From contig OZ244812.1 in the NCBI GenBank assembly GCA_965220205.1, positions 62,001-126,000 on the forward strand: 64,000 bases of DNA, given 5' to 3'. This document shows positions 41,691 to 50,283 of the stretch, one piece after another; the stretch's first letter is position 1, and each line of letters begins with the position of its first letter. The notes below the pieces were generated by a model. It worked only from the letters and a program-made list of their open reading frames with translations. It did no database searches and had not been told where the DNA came from. Made by a program: the position numbers and the translations under genes. This DNA is from G965220205 sp965220205 (GTDB taxonomy: Bacteria > Chloroflexota > Dehalococcoidia > Lucifugimonadales > Australimonadaceae).

Positions 41691-43961
41691 ATGCCAGCTC
41701 CGCTCGTTGATTCCACGCCCGCATTCGTGGCGGAGGCCTATCGTCAGTTCGACGCTCGCCTGCAACAGGTGCGGGAACGTCTGGGCCGGCCTCTGACATA
41801 CGCGGAGAAGGTCCTGCTGGGCCATCTCGACGACCCGCCCAACGCGGAGCTGTCGGCTGGCGAGAGCTACCTCAATCTCCGTCCCGACCGCGTCGGCCTC
41901 CAGGACGTCACCGGACAGATGGCGATCCTCCAGTTCATGCAGGCCGGCCGGCCCTCTGCCGCCGTGCCGACGACGATCCACTGCGATCACCTGATTACGG
42001 CGTTCGCCGGCGCTCGAGAGGACACCGGCGAGGCGGTGATTACGAACAAGGAGGTCTACGACTTCATCAGCACGTCGGCGGCGAAGTACGGGATCGGCTT
42101 CTGGGGTCCCGGCTCCGGCATCATCCACCAGGTCATCCTCGAGAACTACGCCTTCCCCGGCTGCATGATGATCGGCACCGACTCCCACACGCCCAACGCG
42201 GGCGGTCTCGGTTCGTTCGCGTCCGGCGTGGGCGGGGCCGACGCGGTCGACGTCATGGCCGGCTTCCCGTGGGAGGTGCTCTACCCGACGCTGATCGGCG
42301 TGAAGCTGACGGGCCGCTTGCAGGGGTGGACCGCCCCGAAGGACGTGATCCTCAAGCTCGCGGGCATCCTGACCGTATCAGGCGGCACGAACGCGGTCGT
42401 CGAGTACTTCGGCCCTGGCGCCGCCTCGATCAGTGCGACGGGCAAGGCGACCATCTGCAACATGGGGGCTGAGCTCGGGGCCACGACCTCGATTTTCCCC
42501 TACGACGAGCGCATGGCCGTGTACCTGCGCGCAACCGGGCGCGACGAGCTCGCAGCGCTGGCCGACGCCCACCGCGGTCTGCTGACGGCGGACGCGGAGG
42601 TCGAGGCCTCGCCGGAGCGATACTTCGACCGCGTGGTCGAGATCGACCTGAGCGCGCTCGAGCCCCACGTCGTAGGCCCGCACACGCCCGACCTGGCCCG
42701 CCCGATCTCAGAGATGGCGGCGGCCGTCGCCAGGGAGGGCTACCCCGACGCGATCTCCGCGGCGCTCATCGGCAGCTGCACGAACTCGTCGTATGAGGAC
42801 GTGTCCCGCGCGGCCGCGGTCGCCCGCCAGGCGTCGGCTCACGGCCTGAAGGGAGCAGTCGATCTGCTGGTGACGCCGGGCTCGGAGGCCGTCCACGCGA
42901 CGATCCAGCGTGACGGGCAGATGGCGGAGCTCGAGGCCTCGGGCGCGACGGTGATGGCGAACGCGTGCGGGCCGTGCATCGGCCAGTGGCGCAGGCCGAC
43001 CATCGCCAAGGGCGACGTCAACTCGATCGTGACCTCGTTCAACCGCAACTTCCCCGCCCGCAACGACGCCAACCCGAGCACGATGAACTTCATCGCGAGC
43101 CCTGAGATCGTGACGGCGTTCAGCATCGCGGGCCGGCTCTCGTTCAACCCGCTCACCGATACGCTCACCGGCGCGGACGGCGCCGAGTTCACGCTGGCCC
43201 CGCCCGGCGACGCGCCCGAGGTCCCCGAGGACGGCTACATCGGCCGCGGCTACGGCTACGTCGCGCCGGCTGAGGACGGCAGCGGCGTCTCCGTCGTCGT
43301 CGACCCCAACAGCGACCGCCTCCAGCTGCTCTCGCCGTTCCCCGCGTGGGACGGCAACGACTTCGACCACTTGCAGCTGCTGGTGAAGGCGAAGGGGAAG
43401 TGCACGACCGACCACATCTCGCCCGCGGGCCCGTGGCTCCGCTTCCGCGGCCATCTCGACCGGCTGAGCGACAACGCGTTCCTCGGCGCCGTCAACGCCT
43501 TCACGGGCGACGCGGGCGAGGGGCTGAACCAGGCAACGGGCGAGCGAGCGTCGTTTCCCGCGAACGCCCGCTACTACAAAGAGCACGGCTTGGCGTGGAT
43601 CGCCATCGGCGACACGAACTACGGCGAGGGCAGCAGCCGCGAGCACGCCGCGATGTCCCCGCGCCTGCTCGGCTGCAAGGCCGTCATCGTCCGCAGCTTC
43701 GCCCGCATCCACGAGACGAACCTCAAGAAGCAGGGCCTGCTCCCCCTGACGTTCGCCGACCCCGCCGACTACGACAAGGTCCTCGAGAACGACACGGTCA
43801 GCATCACCGGCCTATCGGACCTTGCCCCAGGCTCGCCCGTCACGGCCGTCATACACCACGCCAACGCCCCCGACGAGACGATCCAGCTCACCCACACCAT
43901 GAGCGACGAACAGCTCGAATGGTTCCGCGCCGGCGCCGCCCTGAACATCCTGGGCAAGTAG
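41691..43961 (+). CDS. acn: Aconitate hydratase
   Basis: 756 residues, the mitochondrial-type length. Interconverts citrate and isocitrate in the TCA cycle. The [4Fe-4S] cysteines are in IGSCTNSSYED and in NACGPCIGQW; DSHTPNAGGLG, VVDPNSDRLQLLSPF and NYGEGSSREHAAMSPR (swivel domain) are all present. ATG 41691 has a full AGGAGG ribosome site at 7 nt. The mrr gene starts 15 nt downstream, possibly on the same transcript. Confidence 0.96.
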   Translation: MPAPLVDSTPAFVAEAYRQFDARLQQVRERLGRPLTYAEKVLLGHLDDPPNAELSAGESYLNLRPDRVGLQDVTGQMAILQFMQAGRPSAAVPTTIHCDHLITAFAGAREDTGEAVITNKEVYDFISTSAAKYGIGFWGPGSGIIHQVILENYAFPGCMMIGTDSHTPNAGGLGSFASGVGGADAVDVMAGFPWEVLYPTLIGVKLTGRLQGWTAPKDVILKLAGILTVSGGTNAVVEYFGPGAASISATGKATICNMGAELGATTSIFPYDERMAVYLRATGRDELAALADAHRGLLTADAEVEASPERYFDRVVEIDLSALEPHVVGPHTPDLARPISEMAAAVAREGYPDAISAALIGSCTNSSYEDVSRAAAVARQASAHGLKGAVDLLVTPGSEAVHATIQRDGQMAELEASGATVMANACGPCIGQWRRPTIAKGDVNSIVTSFNRNFPARNDANPSTMNFIASPEIVTAFSIAGRLSFNPLTDTLTGADGAEFTLAPPGDAPEVPEDGYIGRGYGYVAPAEDGSGVSVVVDPNSDRLQLLSPFPAWDGNDFDHLQLLVKAKGKCTTDHISPAGPWLRFRGHLDRLSDNAFLGAVNAFTGDAGEGLNQATGERASFPANARYYKEHGLAWIAIGDTNYGEGSSREHAAMSPRLLGCKAVIVRSFARIHETNLKKQGLLPLTFADPADYDKVLENDTVSITGLSDLAPGSPVTAVIHHANAPDETIQLTHTMSDEQLEWFRAGAALNILGK

Positions 43962-43976
43962 GACGGGAGGGGCCAT

Positions 43977-44768
43977 ATGTCTGTGCCATCGTTCATAGAC
44001 CTAATGAATCCGACGCTTGCGGCCCTCCGCCAAGCAGGCGGAAGCGCCTCGATTGGTGAGATCGCCGACCGAGTCGGTCGAGACCTCAACCTATCCGAAG
44101 AGGTGACGAATCAACTCCATGGAGACGGCCCTCAAACCGAACTCGAGTATCAGTTAGCCTGGGCCAGAACCTATCTCAAGAAGCAAGGTCTGACTAACAA
44201 CTCCACTCGAGGAATTTGGGCCTTGACGCCCCAAGGTACGGAGACGTCACGAGTAGTTCCGAACGACGTTGTCCAGAAGGTTCTCCAAGATAGGAGGCAA
44301 TCCCACTCCTCTGCTCAGGCGGATGGCGAAGACGTGGAAAGCGTCGGCGACGACCCAGAGAGTTGGCGAGAGCCATTGATTGCGACGCTGCAGGATATGC
44401 GGCCGGACGCCTTTGAGCGGCTGTGTCAACGAATGCTTAGGGAGTCGGGCTTCATTGAAGTAACGGTTACCGGGCGTTCGGGCGACGGTGGGATTGACGG
44501 GCATGGCATCATCCGCATGGGCGGGATGATAAGTTTCCCGGTTCTCTTTCAGTGCAAACGCTTTCGTGGCAGCGTAACGCCTGGCCTCGTCCGCGACTTC
44601 CGCGGCGCGATGGCGGGGCGCAGTGATAGAGGGTTGCTTATTACCACCGGAGGCTTCACACGCGATGCTAAACAGGAGGCGACTCGCGACGGCGTGCCGC
44701 CCATAGACCTGATTGACGGCAACCTGCTGGCTGACAAGCTGAAGGAATTACAGCTAGGGAACCTCTGA
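43977..44768 (+). pseudogene. mrr: Mrr-type restriction endonuclease, 3' end displaced by an IS
   Basis: 263 residues as now encoded. An N-terminal winged-helix Mrr_N domain (about 1-90) and a C-terminal PD-(D/E)XK Mrr catalytic domain with FERLCQRMLRESGF, SGDGGIDGHGII and the active-site strand FPVLFQCKRF (QxK). It would cleave methylated DNA. The last codons (GNL and stop) come from the IS5 element inserted at 44758. The original tail is still in frame beyond the IS. The catalytic core is complete, so residual activity is possible. It is visibly less GC-rich than its neighbours, suggesting acquisition. Confidence 0.88.
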
Positions 44769-45917
44769 ACAACTCACAGTCGGCCGAGTGGTGTTGGTGG
44801 GGGGCTCTTCAGCGATTCGCAGCCCTCTGCTGGTGCCGTGAACGGGGCTGTTGGGGGTCTTCTACCGACCCTGCTGGGGCGGATTCCCTGCTCCCAACCC
44901 CGATCTGAACCCACTGCGCCTCCGTCATGCCGCCAAGCACCGCTGGGCTCTCATCAGGTTCGCCAGCCCCAGCAGCACCATCAGCCGTTGCGTGTTCTTG
45001 GCCAGCCCCCGGTAGCGGACCTTGGCGTAGCCAAAGTGCCGTTTGACGTACAGGAACGGATGCTCCACCTTCGCCCGGACCGACGCCTTGCCCTTCTCCG
45101 CCAACGCCTCAGGGCTTCCCGGCTCCAACTGCCGACGTTGGCCCGGTCGCATCGCCACCTGCCACTCCACCTCCAGCCCCCGATGCTCCGCCCGCTTCTG
45201 GACTCCCTGATACCCGGCATCGCCCCACACCTGCGACTCGCCGCCGTGCAGCAACCGGTGCGCTTCCGTCACGTCGTTCACATTGGCCGGCGTCGTCGCG
45301 ACGCTGTGCACCTTCATCCCGAAATGCCACCTGTTCCCCTTCTTCACTTGGTGCATCTCCGGGTCTCGCGCACCCGCTCGATTCTTCGTCGACGACGGCG
45401 CCTCGATGATGCTCGCGTCCATGATTGTCCCTTCCTGGAGCAGGAGTCCCTGGGACGCCAGATGCCCTTTGATCTCCGCGAACAGTCCCTCCCCCAGTTC
45501 GTGCTCCTCCAACAGATGACGGAAGTTCAGGATGGTGGTCTCGTCCGGCAGCGGCTCCGACAGCTTCAAGCCCACGAACCGCCGCACCGACTCCACGTCG
45601 TACAGCAGGTCCTCCATGCCGGGGTCGCTGAGGTTGTAGAACAGCTGCACGCAGTGAATCCGCAGCATCGCCGACAGGGCATACGGATGGCGTCCCCGGC
45701 CCGCCGTGGGGTAGAAGGGACGGATGCGCCCTTCCAGCCGTTCCCAGGGGATCAGCCCGCCCATGCGTTCGAGAAATCGCTCCCTGCGGGTCTTGCGCTT
45801 CTTGCTCTCGTAGTCCACGTCTGCAAAGGTCGGTTGGTCCATCATCGCTTCACTCCCTGGCGCCACTGGGTGACTGCCAGGATACTGCCTCAACCTATAG
45901 ACTTGTTCAGAGATTCC
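44758..45917 (-). mobile_element. IS5-family insertion sequence interrupting mrr
   Basis: 1160 bp. The terminal inverted repeats are GGAACCTCTGAACAA (44758-44772) and its imperfect complement at 45903-45917 (one mismatch in 15). CTAG is duplicated at 44754-44757 and 45918-45921, fitting the YTAR target preference of IS5 elements. It carries one intact transposase gene. About 150 nt at the left end inside the element are non-coding. Confidence 0.93.
44925..45845 (-). CDS. IS5-family transposase
   Basis: 306 residues from ATG 45845. DDE transposase: first D in GTIMDASIIEAPSS, second D in VWGDAGYQGVQK, E in RAKVEHPFLYVKRHFGYAKV (Y-R-E-K-like signature region). The N-terminal DQPTFADVDYESKKRKTRRE and FLERMGGLIPWERLE match IS5 transposases. 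No frameshift or stop, so it may be functional. Confidence 0.94.
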   Translation of the reverse strand: MMDQPTFADVDYESKKRKTRRERFLERMGGLIPWERLEGRIRPFYPTAGRGRHPYALSAMLRIHCVQLFYNLSDPGMEDLLYDVESVRRFVGLKLSEPLPDETTILNFRHLLEEHELGEGLFAEIKGHLASQGLLLQEGTIMDASIIEAPSSTKNRAGARDPEMHQVKKGNRWHFGMKVHSVATTPANVNDVTEAHRLLHGGESQVWGDAGYQGVQKRAEHRGLEVEWQVAMRPGQRRQLEPGSPEALAEKGKASVRAKVEHPFLYVKRHFGYAKVRYRGLAKNTQRLMVLLGLANLMRAQRCLAA

Positions 45918-45921
45918 CTAG

Positions 45922-45983
45922 GGGTCAAGACCGAGATGGTGGAGCAGGTGACCATCGACGCCGAGTGGTTTAACAAAATCTGA
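45922..45983 (+). pseudogene. Severed C-terminal tail of mrr
   Basis: Directly after the right target duplication, the frame that left the gene at CAG CTA G continues as GVKTEMVEQVTIDAEWFNKI and then TGA. This is the expected C-terminal end of Mrr nucleases. Removing the IS and one CTAG copy restores one continuous reading frame. Confidence 0.88.
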
Positions 45984-46031
45984 TCTCCAGAGGCGCCATC
46001 GCCAGTCCCCCCCGCCGAGCGCGGCTGGCCC

Positions 46032-46037
46032 TATACT
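46032..46037 (+). promoter_or_regulatory. -10 box of the Spo0M-like gene, probably leaderless
   Basis: TATACT ends 6 nt before the ATG at 46044, leaving no room for a ribosome-binding site. Confidence 0.45.
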
Positions 46038-46043
46038 CCCCTG

Positions 46044-47243
46044 ATGCGCGCGAAACGACATGTCCTCGATAGCCTCGTGAGGCGGTTGGCGTCGCTCGGC
46101 TCGCGGTTGAGTGGAGGGAGGCGGCCCAGGATCGCGGTGACGCTAACCACCCCCGTCGTGCGCGCGGGCGACGTTGTGAGCGGCGGCGTGACCGCGACCG
46201 CGGGGGAGCGTCCGGTTGCCGTGCGGCCTCTCCACCTAGTGGTCGAGGAGTACTGGCCCGAGCGCGTCGCCGGCAGCATGGCCGGCATGTCCAGCGACAC
46301 GCTCGCCACGATCGAGGTGTCCGAGGGGTTCGACCTGTTGCCCGGCGAATCGCGTCGATTCGACTTCTCGGTGACCGTGCCCTTGGGCGCGCGCGTGACG
46401 CGGGGCGAGCTCGACGTCTCGCCGATGAACGAGGGTTGCCGCGTCCGGGCCTACGAGCGCGCCCCGCTGGGGAGGGGCGCGGACGCCGCCGCGTTCGTCA
46501 CAGTGCTCCCGCCGCGTATCGTCGGCGCCGTGCGGGACGCCCTCACCGGCGTGGGATTCTTCGCGCGGCCCGTCGAGAACCGGCGGCGGCGCGACTACGT
46601 CCTCAACGTACTGCGGCCTCGCGGCGGGGCCGGCGAGGTCGACGAGATGGGACTGGCCTTCCGCGTCGAGCCCGACCGCTGCTTCTGCTACGCCAACGAC
46701 GAACGGACGGTCGCGAGGGCGCTCGCCGAGGGATGGGGCCCGCCGCCCAAGGAACGCCCCGATCCCATCGTGGTCGAGCTGCCTGCGAGCGCCGCGGACG
46801 CAAGCGGCGAAGCCATCCTCGATATGCTGTCGCCGCTGTTCGAGGAGCAGGAGGTCCGCCTCTCCGAGGATCCCGCCGGCTCATTGTCCGGCCCCGGCGC
46901 CATGGTCGAGTCCATGGTCGAATCCTGGATAGCGGCAGCCGTGGCCAGAGGGGCGATGCTCGTGCTGACGGGCGCCCGGGGCTCGCACGTGCACGTCTGG
47001 GCCGGCGGCGACGGAGTAGAGGTCGGCGTGCAGGACGTCGGCTCGCTTCTGCCCGAGGCTGCCGTGCGCGAGCTGGCGGCGCGCGAGTTCCAGCCCGTGG
47101 AGACTGGCGGGCGCGCCCGCGTGTACGTCCGGGCGATGAGGGGCGCGAGCGCCGCGGACCTGACGGACGCGGTCCTCGCGGCCTTCCATGACATCATCGG
47201 CGAGGAGCGGGGATTCGAGCCGTCGGTGCTGGCGTTCGACTGA
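46044..47243 (+). CDS. Spo0M-like (arrestin-fold) protein
   Basis: 399 residues. The N-terminal half (about 28-155) resembles the Spo0M domain: IAVTLTTPVVRAGDVVSGGV, PLHLVVEEYWPE, LLPGESRRFDFSVTVPLGAR and GELDVSPM. The C-terminal half is unrelated to anything I recognise and contains LNVLRPRGGAGEVDEM and a cysteine pair RCFCYANDE. Spo0M influences sporulation in Bacillus; nothing suggests that here, so the role is unknown. A -10-like TATACT just before the ATG suggests a leaderless transcript. Confidence 0.65.
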   Translation: MRAKRHVLDSLVRRLASLGSRLSGGRRPRIAVTLTTPVVRAGDVVSGGVTATAGERPVAVRPLHLVVEEYWPERVAGSMAGMSSDTLATIEVSEGFDLLPGESRRFDFSVTVPLGARVTRGELDVSPMNEGCRVRAYERAPLGRGADAAAFVTVLPPRIVGAVRDALTGVGFFARPVENRRRRDYVLNVLRPRGGAGEVDEMGLAFRVEPDRCFCYANDERTVARALAEGWGPPPKERPDPIVVELPASAADASGEAILDMLSPLFEEQEVRLSEDPAGSLSGPGAMVESMVESWIAAAVARGAMLVLTGARGSHVHVWAGGDGVEVGVQDVGSLLPEAAVRELAAREFQPVETGGRARVYVRAMRGASAADLTDAVLAAFHDIIGEERGFEPSVLAFD

Positions 47244-47284
47244 GGCGGCCGTCATTGCGATGAGAATAGGCTCCCGAGCACTCC

Positions 47285-47322
47285 CTTCGTCATTCTCGTG
47301 CTTGACACGGGAATCCACACGA
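47285..47322. repeat. GTGCTTGACACGGGA palindromic element
   Basis: CGTCATTCTCGTGCTTGACA is followed by CGGGAATCCA; the arms TCTCGTG and CACGGGA pair around CTTGA. Copies also lie at about 20121 and 52030. It resembles short palindromic elements known from Rickettsia and other genomes. Confidence 0.5.
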
Positions 47323-47349
47323 TCGTCGACACCGACGTACGCTTCCTAG

Positions 47350-47458
47350 TCGCCCGTGGGGGAGTGCAGCGGGCTGAGTCCTCTGCCGGGGGCGTGGGGG
47401 TGTCCCCCACACCAACGTTTGGGGCGGGTGGGTGGGAGAACAGCGATCCGTCTGCGAG
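47350..47458. repeat. Double-hairpin repeat, copy A
   Basis: Aligns with copies at 52096-52227 and 53812-53949: TCGCCC...GGAGTGCAG, an imperfect first hairpin here, then CTCTGCCGGGGGC, the hairpin GTGGGGGTGTCCCCCAC, CACCAACGT and GGGGCGGGTGGGTGG. Confidence 0.65.
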
Positions 47459-47619
47459 GCGAGAGGAGGCCGCGCCGCGCCGTTTCCCCTGTAGAACGGG
47501 CGCAGTGTGGGGGTTTCCAAGTCTGAATAGTTACGAAGCCCTAACGAAGCATCGCCGTCTGTCGTAACATTGCGAGGCAGACCGGCGTGGGCGAGTTGCG
47601 GCGACAGGAGCGAGAAACG

Positions 47620-48864
47620 ATGTTCACGAAGAAGCAGAACGCAATCCTCAATCAGACCGGCCCCGGCACTCCCCTGGGCGACGTGATGCGCCGCTACTGG
47701 GTCCCCGCGTTGATGAGCGAGGAGGTCCCCGAGCCCGACTGTCCGCCCGTGCGCGTGCACATCCTCAGCGAGGAGCTCGTGGCGTTCCGGGACTCGAACG
47801 GGCGCGTTGGCCTGCTCGGGGAGCAATGCTCGCACCGCGGGACGTCGTTGTTCTTTGGCCGCAACGAGCTGTGCGGCCTCCGGTGCGGGTACCACGGGTG
47901 GAAGTACGATGTCGACGGCAACGTGCTCGACACGCCGGCCGAGCCGCCGAACAGCCGGTTCAAGGCGAAGGTGAAGCATCTGGCGTACCCCACCCACGAG
48001 GTCGCGGGCATTGTCTTCGCCTATCTCGGCCCGCGCGAGGAGATGCCCGCGTTCCCTAACTACGAGTGGACGAACCTCCCGTTGGACCGCACGTATGTCG
48101 CGAAGTCGTACCTCGATTGCAGCTGGCTCCAGGGGCTGGAGGGCGAGAGCGACTCGGCGCACCTGAACTTCTTGCACCGCATATTCGACGATAGGGGCTA
48201 TGAGGACCTCTACTACGGCCAGATGCCGAAGTACGTGACCGAGGAGACCGACTTCGGCGTTCGGATGGTCGCACTGCGCGAGGCGGGCGACCAGACCTAC
48301 TGCCGCGTGTCGAGCTTCGTGATGCCGGTCTCCGTCTGGGTCCCGGCGCGGACGCGGGAGGTGCACATGTACGTGCCCATCACCGACGGCAGCTCGTGGC
48401 GTTGGGACTTCGGCATGTCCCCGACGCCGATTCCGCCCAATGAGCCGATTCCGAGGCGCGACCAGGTCGGTCCTGGCTTTATGCGCTACGCCAACCTCTC
48501 CAACGACTACTTCATCGACCGCGAGGAGCAACGGACGAAGACGTTCCTCGGTCTGGGCGCGAACTTCCTGAACCACGACGCCATGGCAACGGAGTCGATG
48601 GGCAAGATATACGACCGCACGACCGAGCACTTGGGCGTGAGCGACAAGGGCGTCATCGCGGTGCGCAACCGTCTCCTGAAGGCGGTCGAGGCGTTCCAGA
48701 AGGGAGAGCCGCTCCCGCACCGGACGCTGGACCCGGAGGAGCCGATGGACCACATCGACACCTTCGCACTGCATTACCCCAAGGACTCCAACTGGCGCGA
48801 CGAGTATCCGCACCTGACGACCGCGTCGAGGAGCCGATTGGCAGAGGCGGTTCAAAGCCCGTAG
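47620..48864 (+). CDS. Rieske non-heme iron oxygenase, large subunit
   Basis: 414 residues. Rieske ligands C70-x-H72 and C89-x2-H92 (CSHRGTSLF and CGYHGWKYD) and mononuclear iron histidines H181 and H186 in DSAHLNFLHR. All positions coincide with the paralogue at 9316-10590, and both start with a T-GPGTP-G--MRRYW motif. ATG 47620 follows GGAGCGAGAAACG. Its 3' end overlaps the convergent amidohydrolase by 13 nt. Acts on an unidentified aromatic or amine substrate; the redox partners are not encoded nearby. Confidence 0.9.
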   Translation: MFTKKQNAILNQTGPGTPLGDVMRRYWVPALMSEEVPEPDCPPVRVHILSEELVAFRDSNGRVGLLGEQCSHRGTSLFFGRNELCGLRCGYHGWKYDVDGNVLDTPAEPPNSRFKAKVKHLAYPTHEVAGIVFAYLGPREEMPAFPNYEWTNLPLDRTYVAKSYLDCSWLQGLEGESDSAHLNFLHRIFDDRGYEDLYYGQMPKYVTEETDFGVRMVALREAGDQTYCRVSSFVMPVSVWVPARTREVHMYVPITDGSSWRWDFGMSPTPIPPNEPIPRRDQVGPGFMRYANLSNDYFIDREEQRTKTFLGLGANFLNHDAMATESMGKIYDRTTEHLGVSDKGVIAVRNRLLKAVEAFQKGEPLPHRTLDPEEPMDHIDTFALHYPKDSNWRDEYPHLTTASRSRLAEAVQSP

Positions 48865-49910
48865 AGCGCGATTGCGTTCGCGCCGAGAATCTTGTCGACG
48901 ACCTCCGGGGCGACGTCGCCCTTGTCCCGGATGATGCGCAGGGCCTCGATCTCGCTCGACTGGTCCTGGTGTCCGTAGTCGGTGCCGATGACGATGTTGT
49001 CCTCGCCCGCGTACTTCAGCACGTAGGGCAGGTCATCGTCGGTCTGGGCTGTGACCCATATGTTGTGCTCTCGCAGGGGGTACTCCTCGAGCTCGCGGCC
49101 CCGCGTCTCGAGTCGGCGCCTCAGGTCGTGCAGCACGTAGGGGACCCATTGCGCGCTCGCTTCGATGAACCCGAAGCGCAGTCCGGGGAACTCCTTCGTG
49201 AGCCGGTTGGTGATGAGCATGTGGCACGCGGCGACAGACATGAGCCGGAGCCGGCCGAAGGTGCCGCCGAGGCCGTCCTTCACGAACAGGTCGTTGATGT
49301 AGTCGTTGGAGCTGCCGATGTGGACAGTGATGGGCACGTTGAGGCGCGCAGCCTCCTCGTAGATCGGATAGAAGTAGGGGTCGATGACCAGCCGGTCGTC
49401 CTCGAGGCTGCGCAACGTCACGCCGCAGGCCCCGTTCTCGACGGAGAAGCGCAGCTCGGCAATCGCCTCCTCCATCGTGTGCAGCGGCAGTATGCAGGTC
49501 CAGCGCAGCCTGCCGTTTGCTTGGCGCCAGATGTCGGCGAGCCAGCGGTTGTAGCCGCGGGAGAGCGCGACCTCCGTGTCCGGCTGCGAGCACATGCGCC
49601 CGATGTACATAGTCGGGTAGAGCACCTGCACGTCGATAGCGAGCTCGTCCATGTGGGCGACGCGGCCGGGGACGTCCTCCATCAGCCGCTTGGAGTCGTC
49701 CACCACCATCCGCCGGCTGACCTTGTCGGAGAGCCCCTTCGCCGCCGCCGGCCCGCGGGCGAGACCGCGCTTGACGCCTTCGATGACCCAGTAGTCCATG
49801 CCGTCGCGGTCTCGCACGACCTCCGGGCGGTGCTTCGCGTCCGACGGGGCCATGAAGTCCCAAGTGCGCTCCGTCTCGACCACATGGGCGTCCGAATCGA
49901 CCACTGTCAT
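48852..49910 (-). CDS. Amidohydrolase family 2 (ACMSD-like) metal-dependent hydrolase
   Basis: 352 residues. A TIM-barrel with the N-terminal metal motif DSDAHVVETERTWDF, the middle VPITVHIGSSNDY, FGFIEASAQWVPYVL and the late aspartate in IVIGTDYGHQDQS. The family includes decarboxylases such as ACMSD and hydrolases acting on aromatic ring-cleavage products. It is paralogous to the gene at 59353. Converges on the Rieske gene, which supports a shared aromatic catabolic pathway (inference). Confidence 0.88.
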   Translation of the reverse strand: MTVVDSDAHVVETERTWDFMAPSDAKHRPEVVRDRDGMDYWVIEGVKRGLARGPAAAKGLSDKVSRRMVVDDSKRLMEDVPGRVAHMDELAIDVQVLYPTMYIGRMCSQPDTEVALSRGYNRWLADIWRQANGRLRWTCILPLHTMEEAIAELRFSVENGACGVTLRSLEDDRLVIDPYFYPIYEEAARLNVPITVHIGSSNDYINDLFVKDGLGGTFGRLRLMSVAACHMLITNRLTKEFPGLRFGFIEASAQWVPYVLHDLRRRLETRGRELEEYPLREHNIWVTAQTDDDLPYVLKYAGEDNIVIGTDYGHQDQSSEIEALRIIRDKGDVAPEVVDKILGANAIALYGL

Positions 49911-50283
49911 CGCTCGCCTCCTTCACCGCTTCGAGGGCCGCGCACGCATCGGCGCGGGCGCCACTGACGACAGCCTACCCGTCGTCGTACGCCCCTTCAA
50001 CCGCGGGCCTGGCCTCCCCCGCTCCCCGCGTCGAGTACAATGCGCGCGGCCCCCGGCCGTACTCGATGTTCGCGCGCGTCGCTGTGGACGCCGTGCGCGT
50101 CGTCGGCCGCTGGCGTCGTCGTGTACATTGCTTCGAAAGTCCTCTCCCCCGTCTGCCTGCGGGGGAGAGTTAGAGAGGGGGCCAGGCCCGCCCCCCATTT
50201 CCGCCGGTTGTGGTCTGGGCCGACAGGCCACATGAGGGATTCTTGCCGAGGGCTGGCGCATCGCCAAGAGTGGGAGGTGACGG
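49911..50283. other. Intergenic region with hairpin repeat
   Basis: 373 nt between divergent genes, no gene. It includes the perfect hairpin CTCTCCCCCG/CGGGGGAGAG (about 50141-50168) followed by AGTTAGAGAGGGGG and a GGTTGTGGT...ACATG segment that recurs at about 52298-52328. A ribosome site GGGAGG precedes the ThDP enzyme. Confidence 0.5.

Larger units (their letters stand above)
47244..47619. other. Intergenic region with dispersed repeats
   Basis: 376 nt without a gene. It holds a GTGCTTGACACGGGA palindromic element (about 47285-47322) and one copy of the double-hairpin repeat (47350-47458), then about 110 nt leading to the Rieske gene in which only a ribosome site (GGAGCGAG) is evident. 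Confidence 0.5.
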
